The position numbers were made by a program, and so were the translations under genes. DNA of 64,000 nt from Mycobacterium seoulense (lineage in GTDB: Bacteria > Actinomycetota > Actinomycetes > Mycobacteriales > Mycobacteriaceae). The notes under the pieces are model-generated. The model did no database searches and had not been told where the DNA came from. It saw only the letters and a program-made list of their open reading frames with translations. The stretch's first letter is position 1; the number at the start of each line of letters is the position of its first letter. Of this stretch, positions 44,947 to 55,003 are shown one piece after another. The stretch spans positions 4,712,001 to 4,776,000 of the forward strand of contig NZ_AP022582.1 of NCBI RefSeq assembly GCF_010731595.1, read 5' to 3'.

Positions 44947-46149
44947 TCAACCGGCCGACGGAGGGCGGGTCAGCACACTGCGGCGAAACCCGTACTTGTT
45001 GACGGCATTGGCGGAGCTGCGCCGGCCCGCCGCTCCGTTGGGGATTCCGCGCAGCAGTCCGTTGCTGGTGGCCACATTGGAAGTGGTGTGGACGGACATG
45101 GGCTCTGTGGCAGTGAGTGCGGGGCTCGCCTGCGACACCGGCGTGGCCCAACTCTGCGGAACCGACAACATCCCGACCTTGCCGGCCTGGCCCACGCCAG
45201 CGGTAAGCCCTGCGTGGCTGACACCGCTGAAGCTGCTCAGACTGCCGATGTTGCCCAAGCCCAGCTGTGCGAATTGCGGTGTCGGATACCAGGCGCCGCT
45301 ACCGGCGGTTGTCCCGGTGCCGAAGACCAACTGTTGTGCCATTTGGTAAGCCTGGTAGCCGGCGCCGTAGGAGTTATATTCCTGGAGCAGGTCGTGGAAG
45401 ATGATCTTGTAGTCGTTAGGCACGAACCCCCACCAATTATTCGGGCCCGGGATCAACGAACTGGAAGATGAGTCGGCGGTGCCCAGCGTCGACGAAACCT
45501 GCTGCACGGAGATGGCCGTAGCCAGCTGCGGTGTCGTGGTCGCCGTGGTCTGCGCGGTGTTGCCCGCCGGCGTCGCGGTGGCTTGGGCCACCGCGGTCGC
45601 CTGGTCGGTCGGTGCATCCGGGGTGGTGGTATTCGGCGGTGAGGTGAAGGGAGTCAACTGCCCAGCTACCGCCGACGAGCCCGCATACCCGTACATGGCC
45701 ACGGCATCTTGGGCCCACATCTGCATGTACTGGGCTTCCGTGGCCGCGATCGCCGGAGTGTTCTGGCCGAAAAAGTTGGTCGCGATCAGCGCCATCAACA
45801 AGGTCCGGTTCGCGGCAATCTCCGGCGGCGGCACCGTCATCGCGTATGCCGTATCGAAGGCCGCAGCAGCCCCGCGAGCCTGGTTCGCCGTCTGTTCTGA
45901 CAAATTGGCCACCGCCGCAAGCCAACTCACATACGGGACCACTGCCGATACCATCGACTCCGATGCCGGCCCCGACCAGAGCGCGCTGGTCAACTCTGAA
46001 AGCACCGAGCCGCAGATACTGGCCGCCGTACTCAACTCCGTCGCCAGCTCGTCCCACGCGGCCGCGGCGGCCAGCATCGGACCCGATCCTGGACCGGTAT
46101 ACATGCGGCCCGAATTGATTTCGGGTGGCAACGCCCCAAAGTCAAACAT
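44947..46149 (-). CDS. PPE family protein, SVP type
   Basis: A 400-residue PPE protein starting [21 protein letters not shown] (PPE at residues 9-11), with WSGPAS at the WxG turn. The middle is threonine/alanine-rich, then [11 protein letters not shown]; the C-terminal region has LSVPQSW and ends [15 protein letters not shown]. It is a paralogue of the PPE gene 190 bp downstream. A P450 gene lies upstream on the same strand. The PPE-PE-PPE order next to a P450 recalls the ESX-5 region, but no ESX-5 machinery genes are present. Confidence 0.92.
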   Translation of the reverse strand: MFDFGALPPEINSGRMYTGPGSGPMLAAAAAWDELATELSTAASICGSVLSELTSALWSGPASESMVSAVVPYVSWLAAVANLSEQTANQARGAAAAFDTAYAMTVPPPEIAANRTLLMALIATNFFGQNTPAIAATEAQYMQMWAQDAVAMYGYAGSSAVAGQLTPFTSPPNTTTPDAPTDQATAVAQATATPAGNTAQTTATTTPQLATAISVQQVSSTLGTADSSSSSLIPGPNNWWGFVPNDYKIIFHDLLQEYNSYGAGYQAYQMAQQLVFGTGTTAGSGAWYPTPQFAQLGLGNIGSLSSFSGVSHAGLTAGVGQAGKVGMLSVPQSWATPVSQASPALTATEPMSVHTTSNVATSNGLLRGIPNGAAGRRSSANAVNKYGFRRSVLTRPPSAG

Positions 46150-46198
46150 CCTGTCATCCCCCGATATCCATAGTCGCTGGGCGATATGTCGACTGTCC

Positions 46199-47464
<1,266 letters not shown>

Positions 47465-47662
47465 TCAAGACGATGACGCTGGAAAAGAAAGCCGACGTTG
47501 GAGGTGCCGTGTTGTCTTACGGACGGCTTGGCTCGCTACAGCCGCACGGCATTGAGCGCGCGCAGGCAACAACCCTGCGATTGGCCTTCCCAACCGAAGC
47601 CGTAGCTTTGCCGACAGCCGCGTTGCGGGCCGGGGCTACAGGGCCGAATCAGACTCCACGAC

Positions 47663-48116
47663 AGGCGCTGGGTTGTCAGCAGCGGAGGATGCAGAGCAGG
47701 GTGGGGGTATCTCGGTTGGCCGGGGTGGGCGCCGAAACGGCCCCGGCGGCGGCGCCCGGCGCAGACGCCGGGGCGGCAAACGATGCCGGCAACGCCAGCC
47801 AGTCCGAATGAGGCGACAGCGCAGTCCAACTGGTCGGCACAGCGCGTGGCATCCACATGCTGAGGAACGTCTTGTTGTTCGTCGGCGCAACGCCGGTGCC
47901 AAGACGATGCCCGGGTTGGCTGTGGGATCGGGCGGCAGCAATGTCTGAACGCTGCCCGACATGTGCTGGCAGATGGCGGGTTACGTGAGTCCACGCCGCG
48001 GGCTCGGGCAGGGTCGACGCTGCCAGCCGAGGACGCAACGAGGATCCTGCGACCAGCGCAATGAACACGCTCAGCGCGGCGATAATCGCGATGGCCGACC
48101 GCCACCGCGGAGTCAT
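47663..48116 (-). repeat. 454-bp inverted duplication, left copy
   Basis: The reverse complement of 47663-48116 matches 50406-50859 without gaps over 454 bases; I count 12 mismatches (about 97% identity). Just before the shared ATG, similarity drops to roughly 57% over 35 bases, and after the other end it is lost. The two copies flank a methyltransferase and a DUF6065 gene. Confidence 0.9.
47676..48116 (-). CDS. Hypothetical membrane-anchored protein (left copy of duplicated ORF)
   Basis: A 146-residue frame beginning MTPRWRSAIAIIAALSVF, with one N-terminal hydrophobic helix (about residues 8-26), a proline-rich middle and an alanine-rich segment before the end ILRC. It fills almost the whole duplicated unit. 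Against the right copy, 7 of 11 changed codons alter the residue, so protein-level constraint is weak and the frame could be a degenerate gene. The family is unknown to me. Confidence 0.5.
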   Translation of the reverse strand: MTPRWRSAIAIIAALSVFIALVAGSSLRPRLAASTLPEPAAWTHVTRHLPAHVGQRSDIAAARSHSQPGHRLGTGVAPTNNKTFLSMWMPRAVPTSWTALSPHSDWLALPASFAAPASAPGAAAGAVSAPTPANRDTPTLLCILRC

Positions 48117-48469
48117 GTCACATCCCCGAAGCTCCACAGTGGCGCAAATGTAACCCGTAAGGCGTGAACACAAGCTGACAGAAGCGTGAACGGAAGTTGG
48201 CGAAGGACTGTGAATGCCCAGGTAGTCCGCTGCCAGTTAGGTGCAGCTCCGCGACGGTCTATCGACACGCTGAACCGTCTCGGGTATGGGCCCGACTTCA
48301 TGGCGGAGGCTTCGCCGGCTGACACGCAGATCTTCTTCTCCGCCGGCGCATCGTCATGCGCACCCGCCGACGTGGTTGAGCTGCAGTGTTTTTCGGGGCA
48401 GATGAGTCCGCGAGCGGTCGACGTGTACTGTCCGGAACTGGATTGGCGAACGGCAGGAAGGTGGCGACG
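48117..48469. other. 353-bp region upstream of methyltransferase
   Basis: I see no gene here. The part next to the left repeat copy (48117-48151) has weak, ungapped similarity to the sequence before the right copy, so the original duplication was longer than the near-identical part. GGAAGG at 48456-48461 may serve the next gene. Confidence 0.5.
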
Positions 48470-49453
48470 ATGCCGCAAATCCACGGCGCTTCATCGGATG
48501 TCGCCGAGCGGGTAGGGGCGACCGCGCTGGGAATCGCCGCAGCGCGTGCCGCAGAAACCGCCGGCGACAACCCCATCATCCAAGATCCGTTCGCGCAGGT
48601 ATTTGTGGACGCGGCGGGTATCGGAGTGTGGAACGTCATGGCAAGCCCCAAGCTGTTGGCCGAGCTCAGCGCCGCAGAGCCGGGTCTCGAGCCGATGGTG
48701 CGCGCGCTGATCGGCTTCACGGCCGTTCGGACAGCGTTTCTCGATGAGTTCTTCCTGGACGCCGGGCGGGCCGGGATTCGGCAGATAGTCAATCTGGCCG
48801 CCGGCCTGGACTCACGCGCGTGGCGGTTGCCGTGGCCCGAGGGCACCACCGTGTATGAGCTCGATCAGCCAACGGTGCTGGAGTTCAAGTACGCCGCGTT
48901 GCGGCGGAACGGTGCGACCCCTACGGCAAACGTGGTCGGCGTACCGATGGATCTTCGGGACGACTGGTCAATGGCATTGCAGGAGAGTGGGTTTGACGCT
49001 TCGCAGCCCACCGCCTGGTTGGCTGAGGGGCTACTCCATTATCTGCCGGCGCGGACCCATGATCTTTTGTTTGACCGGGTGCATGCGCTCAGTTCCGCAG
49101 CCAGTCGGTTCGCTCTCAACGCCCCGAGCAGTGACACGCAGGCTCCGGCGGCCGGGCTGCGGGGCACCGAAGCCGCGGGCGTGACGGGTCAGTGGTGTGC
49201 CGACGAAATCACCGGCTGGCTGGACCAACAGGGTTGGGAAACATCGGCCCTAAGTCTCGAGGACTTACTGCGTCACTACGGGCGGGTGGTTCGCGACACC
49301 GAGGTAATGCCAACCGTTTTCATCTCCGCGCACCTTCCCGTGGCTTCGCCCACGGATCCGCACCACGCGGTGGAGCCCAGATACCGTCGCGGAGCCACGG
49401 GTGGCCGCGACAGTGCGTCGGAGACGTCCGTAGGGCCGAGATTAGGTCTGTGA
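48470..49453 (+). CDS. SAM-dependent methyltransferase
   Basis: A 327-residue class I methyltransferase of the family of the fragment at 1-459. It has VRTAFLDEFF, the SAM loop IVNLAAGLDSRAWRL, VYELDQPTVLEFK, the DLRDDWSMALQESGFD segment and AWLAEGLLHYLP. A 25-residue basic tail after PVASPTDPHH is unusual for the family. ATG 48470 follows GGAAGG. The gene lies between the two inverted repeat copies, in series with the DUF6065 gene 12 bp downstream, so the two form one unit. The substrate is unknown. Confidence 0.9.
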   Translation: MPQIHGASSDVAERVGATALGIAAARAAETAGDNPIIQDPFAQVFVDAAGIGVWNVMASPKLLAELSAAEPGLEPMVRALIGFTAVRTAFLDEFFLDAGRAGIRQIVNLAAGLDSRAWRLPWPEGTTVYELDQPTVLEFKYAALRRNGATPTANVVGVPMDLRDDWSMALQESGFDASQPTAWLAEGLLHYLPARTHDLLFDRVHALSSAASRFALNAPSSDTQAPAAGLRGTEAAGVTGQWCADEITGWLDQQGWETSALSLEDLLRHYGRVVRDTEVMPTVFISAHLPVASPTDPHHAVEPRYRRGATGGRDSASETSVGPRLGL

Positions 49454-49465
49454 AGTGAGGATTTG

Positions 49466-50248
49466 ATGAATCAGAAATCCGAAGGGCGTGCCCGCCCTCT
49501 GATCGGGTACATCACCCATGACATCGCGCCGCCGATCAGCCCCGCACCGATCAGCCGGAGGTGGATGTCGGAGATGCGTCAAGGGCGGCCGCACCGGTGT
49601 TTGCCAATGCTGATCGCCAATCAAAGCGGCTGGGAGGTGCGCAACCGCAGCGCGTTCACCGCGACGTGGATGGGCGGGGATGACCGCAGCAGTCTGTCGA
49701 TTGCTCCCGACACGCGCCAAAGCGGTCAGTTCCTGCCCTCCAGCCACTTCGGCTACGGGATCTTGACCTGGCATCTGGCGATACTGTTTCGTACACCGCC
49801 GGGCTACAACCTATTGGTCCGCGGGCCGGCGAACTATCCGAAAGACGCTATCTGTCCGCTGGAAGGCATCGTCGAAACCGACTGGTCATCCTCGAGCTTC
49901 AGCATCAACTGGAAATTCACCCGCGAATTCATGCCGGTGCGTTTCGAGGTCGACGAGCCGATCTGCATGATCGTTCCCCAGCGCCGGGCCGAGCTGGAAG
50001 AATTCGCCCCCGAACTCAGACGCATCGAGTCCGACGCAGAACTGTACGCCAAGCACGAATTCTTCCTGGGCTCGCGTGGCGCGCTGGGGCGCGAACAGGT
50101 GCCGGCGGACACCGCTGACGAGCGTGCGCCGTGGCAAAGCGATTACACGCGAGGAAGGCACAGCGACGGCGAGGCCGGGGCGGAAGACCACCAGACACGT
50201 CGCCACCTTCGCTCGTTCGTTGAGCACCAGCCCGAGAACCGTGCATGA
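49466..50248 (+). CDS. DUF6065 family protein
   Basis: A 260-residue soluble protein. PMLIANQSGWEVRN, GYGILTWHLAILFRTPPGYNLLVRGP and PICMIVPQRRAELE are characteristic of the DUF6065 family, found near natural-product and methyltransferase genes. The function is unknown; a cupin-like or dioxygenase-like role has been guessed for similar proteins, but I see no clear metal-binding motif. The last 40 residues are charged and may be dispensable. It starts 12 bp after the methyltransferase stop, with GTGAGGA upstream. Confidence 0.8.
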   Translation: MNQKSEGRARPLIGYITHDIAPPISPAPISRRWMSEMRQGRPHRCLPMLIANQSGWEVRNRSAFTATWMGGDDRSSLSIAPDTRQSGQFLPSSHFGYGILTWHLAILFRTPPGYNLLVRGPANYPKDAICPLEGIVETDWSSSSFSINWKFTREFMPVRFEVDEPICMIVPQRRAELEEFAPELRRIESDAELYAKHEFFLGSRGALGREQVPADTADERAPWQSDYTRGRHSDGEAGAEDHQTRRHLRSFVEHQPENRA

Positions 50249-50405
50249 GCGGGTCCACTAACGCCGACCTCGGCTAGCACACTGGTCGCAAGCCCCGCCC
50301 GCCGGTGGCACACACCAGACTCGGATTGATTTCACAGCTAGCTCCGATCGTTCACGTGGTTGTGAGCCGTACATTTTGATCATTGTGAAATTGCGAGGCG
50401 CTGGT

Positions 50406-50846
50406 ATGACTCCGCGGTGGCGGTCGGCCATCGCGATTATCGCCGCGCTGAGCGTGTTCGTTGCGCTGGTCGCAGGATCCTCGTTGCGTCCTCGGTTGGC
50501 CGCGTCGACCCTGCCCGAGCCCGCGGCGTGGACTCACGTAACCCACCATCTGCCAGCACATGTCGGGCAGCGTCCAGACATTGCTGCCGCCCGATCCCAC
50601 AGCCAACCCGGGCATCGTCTCGGCACCGGCGTTGCGCCGACGAAAAACAAGACGTTCCTCAGCATGTGGATGCCACGCGCTGTGCCGACCAATTGGACTG
50701 CGCTGTCGCCCCATTCGGACTGGCTGGCGTTGCCGGCATCGTTTGCCGCCCCGGCGTCTGCGCCGGGCGCCGCCGCCGGGGCCGCCTCGGCGGCCACCCC
50801 GGCCAACCGAGATACCCCCACCCTGCTCTGCATCCTCCGCTGCTGA
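50406..50846 (+). CDS. Hypothetical membrane-anchored protein (right copy of duplicated ORF)
   Basis: The 146-residue counterpart of the frame at 47676-48116, with the same N-terminal hydrophobic helix and no stop or frameshift. Differences include V for I in the helix and H, P, K, N and A at five other places. The frame may extend upstream to 50376 with ten more residues. That both copies stay open is mild support for coding. The function is unknown. Confidence 0.5.
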   Translation: MTPRWRSAIAIIAALSVFVALVAGSSLRPRLAASTLPEPAAWTHVTHHLPAHVGQRPDIAAARSHSQPGHRLGTGVAPTKNKTFLSMWMPRAVPTNWTALSPHSDWLALPASFAAPASAPGAAAGAASAATPANRDTPTLLCILRC

Positions 50847-50859
50847 CAACCCAGCGCCT
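50406..50859 (+). repeat. 454-bp inverted duplication, right copy
   Basis: This is the partner of 47663-48116 in opposite orientation. The copies are separated by 2289 bp. No transposase or terminal inverted repeats typical of an insertion sequence are seen at the edges. Confidence 0.9.
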
Positions 50860-51052
50860 CGACGACGTGGGTGTCGCTGGGCCGGGGGAAGGCTGCGTGC
50901 GTCGGCCATGCTTCCAGACCAGGCGTCCGCGCCATGCATCTCCCTGACACTAAGCGCGCTAACACCTCTGACCGCTGTGTCTATCTCTTGAAAGAAGTAG
51001 TCCTTATGTTGTCGAACGCGACTCATACCGCTGAACTGGGGCGGTGGTTGTA

Positions 51053-52027
51053 ATGGATTTCGCGGCGCTACCGCCGGAAATCAACTCCGGCCTGATGTAT
51101 TCGGGTCCCGGCGCGGGATCGATGAGAGAGGCGGCCACGGCCTGGGGCCAATTGGCCGCACGGTTATGTGCCGCCGCGGCTGATTATCGGGCTGTGCTGG
51201 CGACGGTGGTGGCAGAACACGGAGGGCCGACGGCGATGACCGAAGCCGCGGCACCGTACATCGCCTGGATTGACGGTGTCGCCGCACGCAGTGAGCTCGC
51301 GGGCATCCAGCTTGCGGCGGCAGTCAATGCCCATCAGGCGGCCCTGACGGCGATGGCGCCCCCACCGCTGATCGCCGGCAACCGCGCCCGCCAGAAGTCG
51401 TTGGCAACGGAAAACGTTCTGGCGCAGGTCAGCCCGGTGATCGCGGGCCTCGACGCCGAATACGAAGAGATGTGGCTGTGCGACGCCCACGCGATGCACG
51501 CCTACGCCGACGCCTCGACCGATGCGGTGGCGCTGGCGCCGTTCACCTCGCCGCCGGGCGAGCCGGGCACGACGTCAACCACCTGGGCCCTAGAGTCTGC
51601 ACCGGAGGTCATATCAACGGGCTGCCAGGTGATGTCAGCGATTCCCGAAACGCTCCTGGAGCTGTCGTCATCACCCCGGGCCACCTTGGAGGCATCTCTC
51701 GCACCGGTGACGTCGTCGCTGTCAAAGCTGGGTTCACTTTCTGCGCCTTCGGATTTCGCGATCAGCCACTTGAATACCATGAACAAAGCAGCCGCGCTCC
51801 AGTCACTTTTGCCAAATCCGGTTGACCGCAACGACGACCGGGTGAGCGCGAGCCTGGGTTGCGGGATCCCGGTCGGCATACTGTCAGTACCGCATGCGTG
51901 GATGACAGGCACGCTGAACGAAACTGTTTCGGCGCCCGTGTGCACAGGGTGGGTCGGGGCACCCGTCCGGTTGGTCACGGCCTGTCAGTTGCCTGGCTTC
52001 CATGCTGCCGGCCAGTACGACGGTTGA
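51053..52027 (+). CDS. Divergent PPE family protein
   Basis: A 324-residue PPE protein starting [20 protein letters not shown] (PPE at 8-10). The helical domain is recognisable (PYIAWIDGVAARSELAGIQ; MAPPPLIAGNRARQKSL), but the WxG tryptophan is gone (VAEHGGPTAM). The C-terminal part is short. GILSVPHAW keeps the SVP motif, yet the ending is PGFHAAGQYDG instead of the RPP-type end of the other two PPE proteins here. No PE gene adjoins. It may be a decaying paralogue. ATG 51053 lies in a weak ribosome-binding context. Confidence 0.82.
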   Translation: MDFAALPPEINSGLMYSGPGAGSMREAATAWGQLAARLCAAAADYRAVLATVVAEHGGPTAMTEAAAPYIAWIDGVAARSELAGIQLAAAVNAHQAALTAMAPPPLIAGNRARQKSLATENVLAQVSPVIAGLDAEYEEMWLCDAHAMHAYADASTDAVALAPFTSPPGEPGTTSTTWALESAPEVISTGCQVMSAIPETLLELSSSPRATLEASLAPVTSSLSKLGSLSAPSDFAISHLNTMNKAAALQSLLPNPVDRNDDRVSASLGCGIPVGILSVPHAWMTGTLNETVSAPVCTGWVGAPVRLVTACQLPGFHAAGQYDG

Positions 52028-52535
52028 GGGCCTGGAGAAGCAGTGATGGGTGACACGTCGGCGTCGCCAAAAGAGCTGCTATGTAGGAGATTTCGGCGTG
52101 GATGCGGATCTCCCGGGTAACGCACTTCGTGTACGCCCGGCGCGCGGACCCGCACCGGCCGTTCGGGATCCGGTACCTGCAGCTGTAGCCGCCGTTGTGA
52201 ACTGCCGGATCCCGCACACCGGGTCGCGACCTATCCCGCTGTTAGCGCCGGCGGCGAGCCAATGCCGTTGTAAGGAAAGAACGTTCGAGCACCTCGGTGC
52301 GTCCGACAACGACGACGGTGAAGTCGACTACGGCGTCTACGTGCCCGGTCTGCCCGGGCGCCAACGCTTCAGGCAATCATCGGTCGGTCACCGCGAGGGC
52401 TCTCGTAGCCGAGTTCCTCTGCGCCGTACATAGTTTCGCCAGTTCATTCCCAGGATATTTTTGGTCAACAGGGAGCCTTTAGTGGTCAAATGGTAATCAA
52501 CATGAGCTGACCGGTCGACAGACCGAGGAGAAGAT
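52028..52535. other. 508-bp intergenic region
   Basis: No frame looks like a protein, and I see no RNA gene or repeat. GAGGAGAAG at 52526-52534 is the ribosome-binding site of the next gene. Confidence 0.5.
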
Positions 52536-52880
52536 ATGTTCGGGTCACCGAGTCTTTGTGGGCGTTCCATCGGCCTAGCGCTCGCAGTTGGCCCACTTCT
52601 GGCCGGAGTCTTCTGGGCCAGCCCGGCGGCGGCGGACGCAACTGGCTTCATCAGTGACATGCACAAGGACGGGATCCACGCCGTGTCGGGTGGTGATGCG
52701 GCGCTGTTGCAGGCGGGCCTGGACCTTTGTCAGCAGCTATCGTGGGGCGCTCCTCCCTCCCAGCTGGAGGGACTGGCGTTGCAACGCTCCGACGGCAGGC
52801 AAGGAGGGAGTGGGCTCACCCCTCGGCAGGCAGACGACGTCGTCAATTACGCCCTGCGTGATCTGTGCCCCCCGACGTAG
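52536..52880 (+). CDS. Secreted DUF732 protein, copy 3
   Basis: A 114-residue DUF732 protein of the same length as the tandem pair at 40255-41073. The signal peptide ends near ASPAAA (about residue 33). The mature part has ADATGFISDMHKDGIHAVSG, LCQQLSWGAPPSQLEGL and LRDLCPPT, with both conserved cysteines. It is closest to copy 2. A strong GAGGAGAAG precedes the ATG. It was probably copied from the pair about 11.5 kb away, in inverted orientation. Confidence 0.88.
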   Translation: MFGSPSLCGRSIGLALAVGPLLAGVFWASPAAADATGFISDMHKDGIHAVSGGDAALLQAGLDLCQQLSWGAPPSQLEGLALQRSDGRQGGSGLTPRQADDVVNYALRDLCPPT

Positions 52881-53101
52881 CTTGAGTACGAATTGCTCTG
52901 CAGCACGACATCACACGAATCAGGCGTATTGACGGCCAAAGCGCGCCGGGCGCTCGGGGCATTTCGAAACTGGGATGTGTCCTCTTATGACTGAGGAGTG
53001 ACTCGAACGCCATCGAGCGATCCCGTTGCCCCGATGGGTCTGCTGCCTTCGTGGGGAGTGTTTTGCGGTTTGTGCTTCCACCAGTGAAGTACGCCTAAGG
53101 C

Positions 53102-54910
53102 CTACGGGATGGGCGGGATGGTCGGGATCGCAGGGATCCGTGGTATGCGCGGAATCTGTGGTACCTGAACCGATGTCGGCGGATTGTCCGTAGACGACGG
53201 TGGTGGCGGTGCCGGCGGCGACGTCGTGGCCGTTGACGGGGCGCTCGTCGGCGGCGGTTCCGTGGTGGTCGCTGGCGGTTCGGTGGTGGTCGGCGCCGGC
53301 TGAGTGCTCGTCGGCGGCGGGGCAGCCGGTGCGGCCGTGCTGGTCTGCACGGGGGCCTGCTGCGCCGGGGCCGGGGTTGTCTGCACCGGGGAAGGCGATG
53401 GTGACGGCTGCGATGTGGTGGCGACGCCGGGTGTCGGCGTGGCCGGTGTGCCGGTCGACCCGTGGCTCAAAGCCAGCATGATCACGGCGCTGACGGCTAG
53501 CACCGCCGCGGCCGCACCGAGGATCATCACCAATGGTCGCCGATACCAGGCGACCTCGGCTGGCCGGTCGTTTTCGGGAACGGGTTGTTGCTCGAACCTC
53601 AAGTCCGGCCGGGCGTAACCGGTCTCGTCGCCGAACTGAAACGGCGGCGCGGGGGACGGGCCCGGGGCATCATCGTCGGCCCAGCCCCGAGGCCCGTCGG
53701 TGGCCAGCGGCATCATCCCCGATTCGTCGCCGGCCTCAGACCACGCGAGGGCCGGCATGGCCGTTGACCCCGGCGCCACGTCGGCCAGCGTTGGTTCCGC
53801 GAGCGGCGGTGGGGCAGCCACGGATGCCGCGACGGCCATTTTCGTTGCGCTGTCGTCTGCCGGCCCGCGCGCGGCCCGCAGCGCCGCGCCGGTGGCGGCC
53901 GCCAGCTGCGGCCGCGGTGACGTGATGACCGGCGCCCGAAAGTGCTCGGACAGCCTGGTGGTGATTTCCGGGATCGCCGCTCCACCGCCCACCGAGGCGA
54001 TGGCAACCAGATCGGTGGCGCGGATTCCGTTGCGCGCCAAGGTGTCTTGTAGGACATGGACGAACTGGTCCAGTGGCTGATTGATCGCTTCGTTGAGTTC
54101 GGTCCTGGTGAGCCGGATATCCCCGCGGAAGCCCGGCAGCTCGGCGGGCAGCGTGGTCGCGGTACTGGCCGAGAGGCGCTGCTTGGCCGCCCGGCATTCG
54201 GCCCGCAGTCGGGTCAGCGATCCGATTGCCGACGTGGCCGAGACGTCGATGGAGCCCGCCGAGGACAAGTCCGCCACGATGTGGGCCAGCAGGGCTTGGT
54301 CGATCAGTTCCCCGGAGAAATCGGTGTGGCGCACCGTGGCACCGATGGGCTCGTAGCCATTGGTGGCATCGGCAAGGGTGATGCTGGTTCCGCTGGCGCC
54401 GAAGTCGCACACCGCGACGATCCCGCGGATGGGCAGACCCGGGTTGGTCTGCAGGGCGGTCAGCGCCCCTTCGGCATCCGAGATCAGCGACAGGGATCCC
54501 GAACCGCCCGACCATTCGGGCACCCGGCTCAACGCCGTGCGCAACGCGTCCACCGCGGCGGGCCGCCAGTGCGCGGGGTAGGCCACCGCCGTCGCCTCCG
54601 GCAGCGGGCGCCCGGCGGTCGCGGCGTAGGCGAGGGCACGCAACGCGTCCGCCAGCAACGCCTCGCCGCGATGCGTGGTGCCGTCGGCGGCCACGATCCC
54701 GACCGCGTCTCCCACCCGGTCGACGAAGTCGGTGACCACCAAACCGGGTCCGTCCAGGTTGGGATTCTCCGCGGGCACGCCCACTTCCGCAGGGCGATGC
54801 TGGTACAGCGTCAGCACCGACGTCCGGGTCACCGCCCGATCGGCCGTTATGGCTACCAGGTTGGCGGTCCCCGCCGACAGCCCCAGCGCTCGTCTTGCTT
54901 CCGTCGACAT
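53102..54910 (-). CDS. Hsp70-like membrane protein with Pro/Thr-rich tail, next to iniC
   Basis: A 602-residue paralogue of the protein at 26209-28128. The Hsp70/actin-fold domain covers about 8-350: GLSAGTANL (10-18), DFGASGTS (169-176), VGGGAAIP near 310. One membrane helix lies near 460-485. A proline/threonine-rich tail ends in IPRIPRIPAIPTIPPIP. As in the paralogue, serine (S12) stands where Hsp70 has the catalytic aspartate, and phosphate-2 is also weakened (GASG for GGGT). The Hsp70 peptide-binding domain is absent. It follows iniC on the same strand by 93 bp and is probably part of the isoniazid-inducible transcript. ATG 54910 is preferred over TTG 54919. Confidence 0.87.
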   Translation of the reverse strand: MSTEARRALGLSAGTANLVAITADRAVTRTSVLTLYQHRPAEVGVPAENPNLDGPGLVVTDFVDRVGDAVGIVAADGTTHRGEALLADALRALAYAATAGRPLPEATAVAYPAHWRPAAVDALRTALSRVPEWSGGSGSLSLISDAEGALTALQTNPGLPIRGIVAVCDFGASGTSITLADATNGYEPIGATVRHTDFSGELIDQALLAHIVADLSSAGSIDVSATSAIGSLTRLRAECRAAKQRLSASTATTLPAELPGFRGDIRLTRTELNEAINQPLDQFVHVLQDTLARNGIRATDLVAIASVGGGAAIPEITTRLSEHFRAPVITSPRPQLAAATGAALRAARGPADDSATKMAVAASVAAPPPLAEPTLADVAPGSTAMPALAWSEAGDESGMMPLATDGPRGWADDDAPGPSPAPPFQFGDETGYARPDLRFEQQPVPENDRPAEVAWYRRPLVMILGAAAAVLAVSAVIMLALSHGSTGTPATPTPGVATTSQPSPSPSPVQTTPAPAQQAPVQTSTAAPAAPPPTSTQPAPTTTEPPATTTEPPPTSAPSTATTSPPAPPPPSSTDNPPTSVQVPQIPRIPRIPAIPTIPPIP

Positions 54911-55003
54911 ATCGTCCAATTCAGGTGTCCGCCGGCGTGCGAATGCGCGGCCACGACAATCTATCGGCAGCCAACCTATAGCAGGCCAGCGCTGTCCCCC
55001 GAC

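Noticed and set aside
48186..48515. 109-residue plus-strand frame upstream of the methyltransferase
   Set aside because: Overlaps the methyltransferase start, weak start context and no recognisable similarity.
47663..50859. Composite transposon bounded by the inverted copies
   Set aside because: No transposase frame, no short terminal inverted repeats within the copies and no target-site duplication that I could find at the outer ends.
52050..52433. 127-residue frame after the divergent PPE gene
   Set aside because: Composition looks random; considered as a lost PPE C-terminus but no RPP-type end or SVP motif is found.
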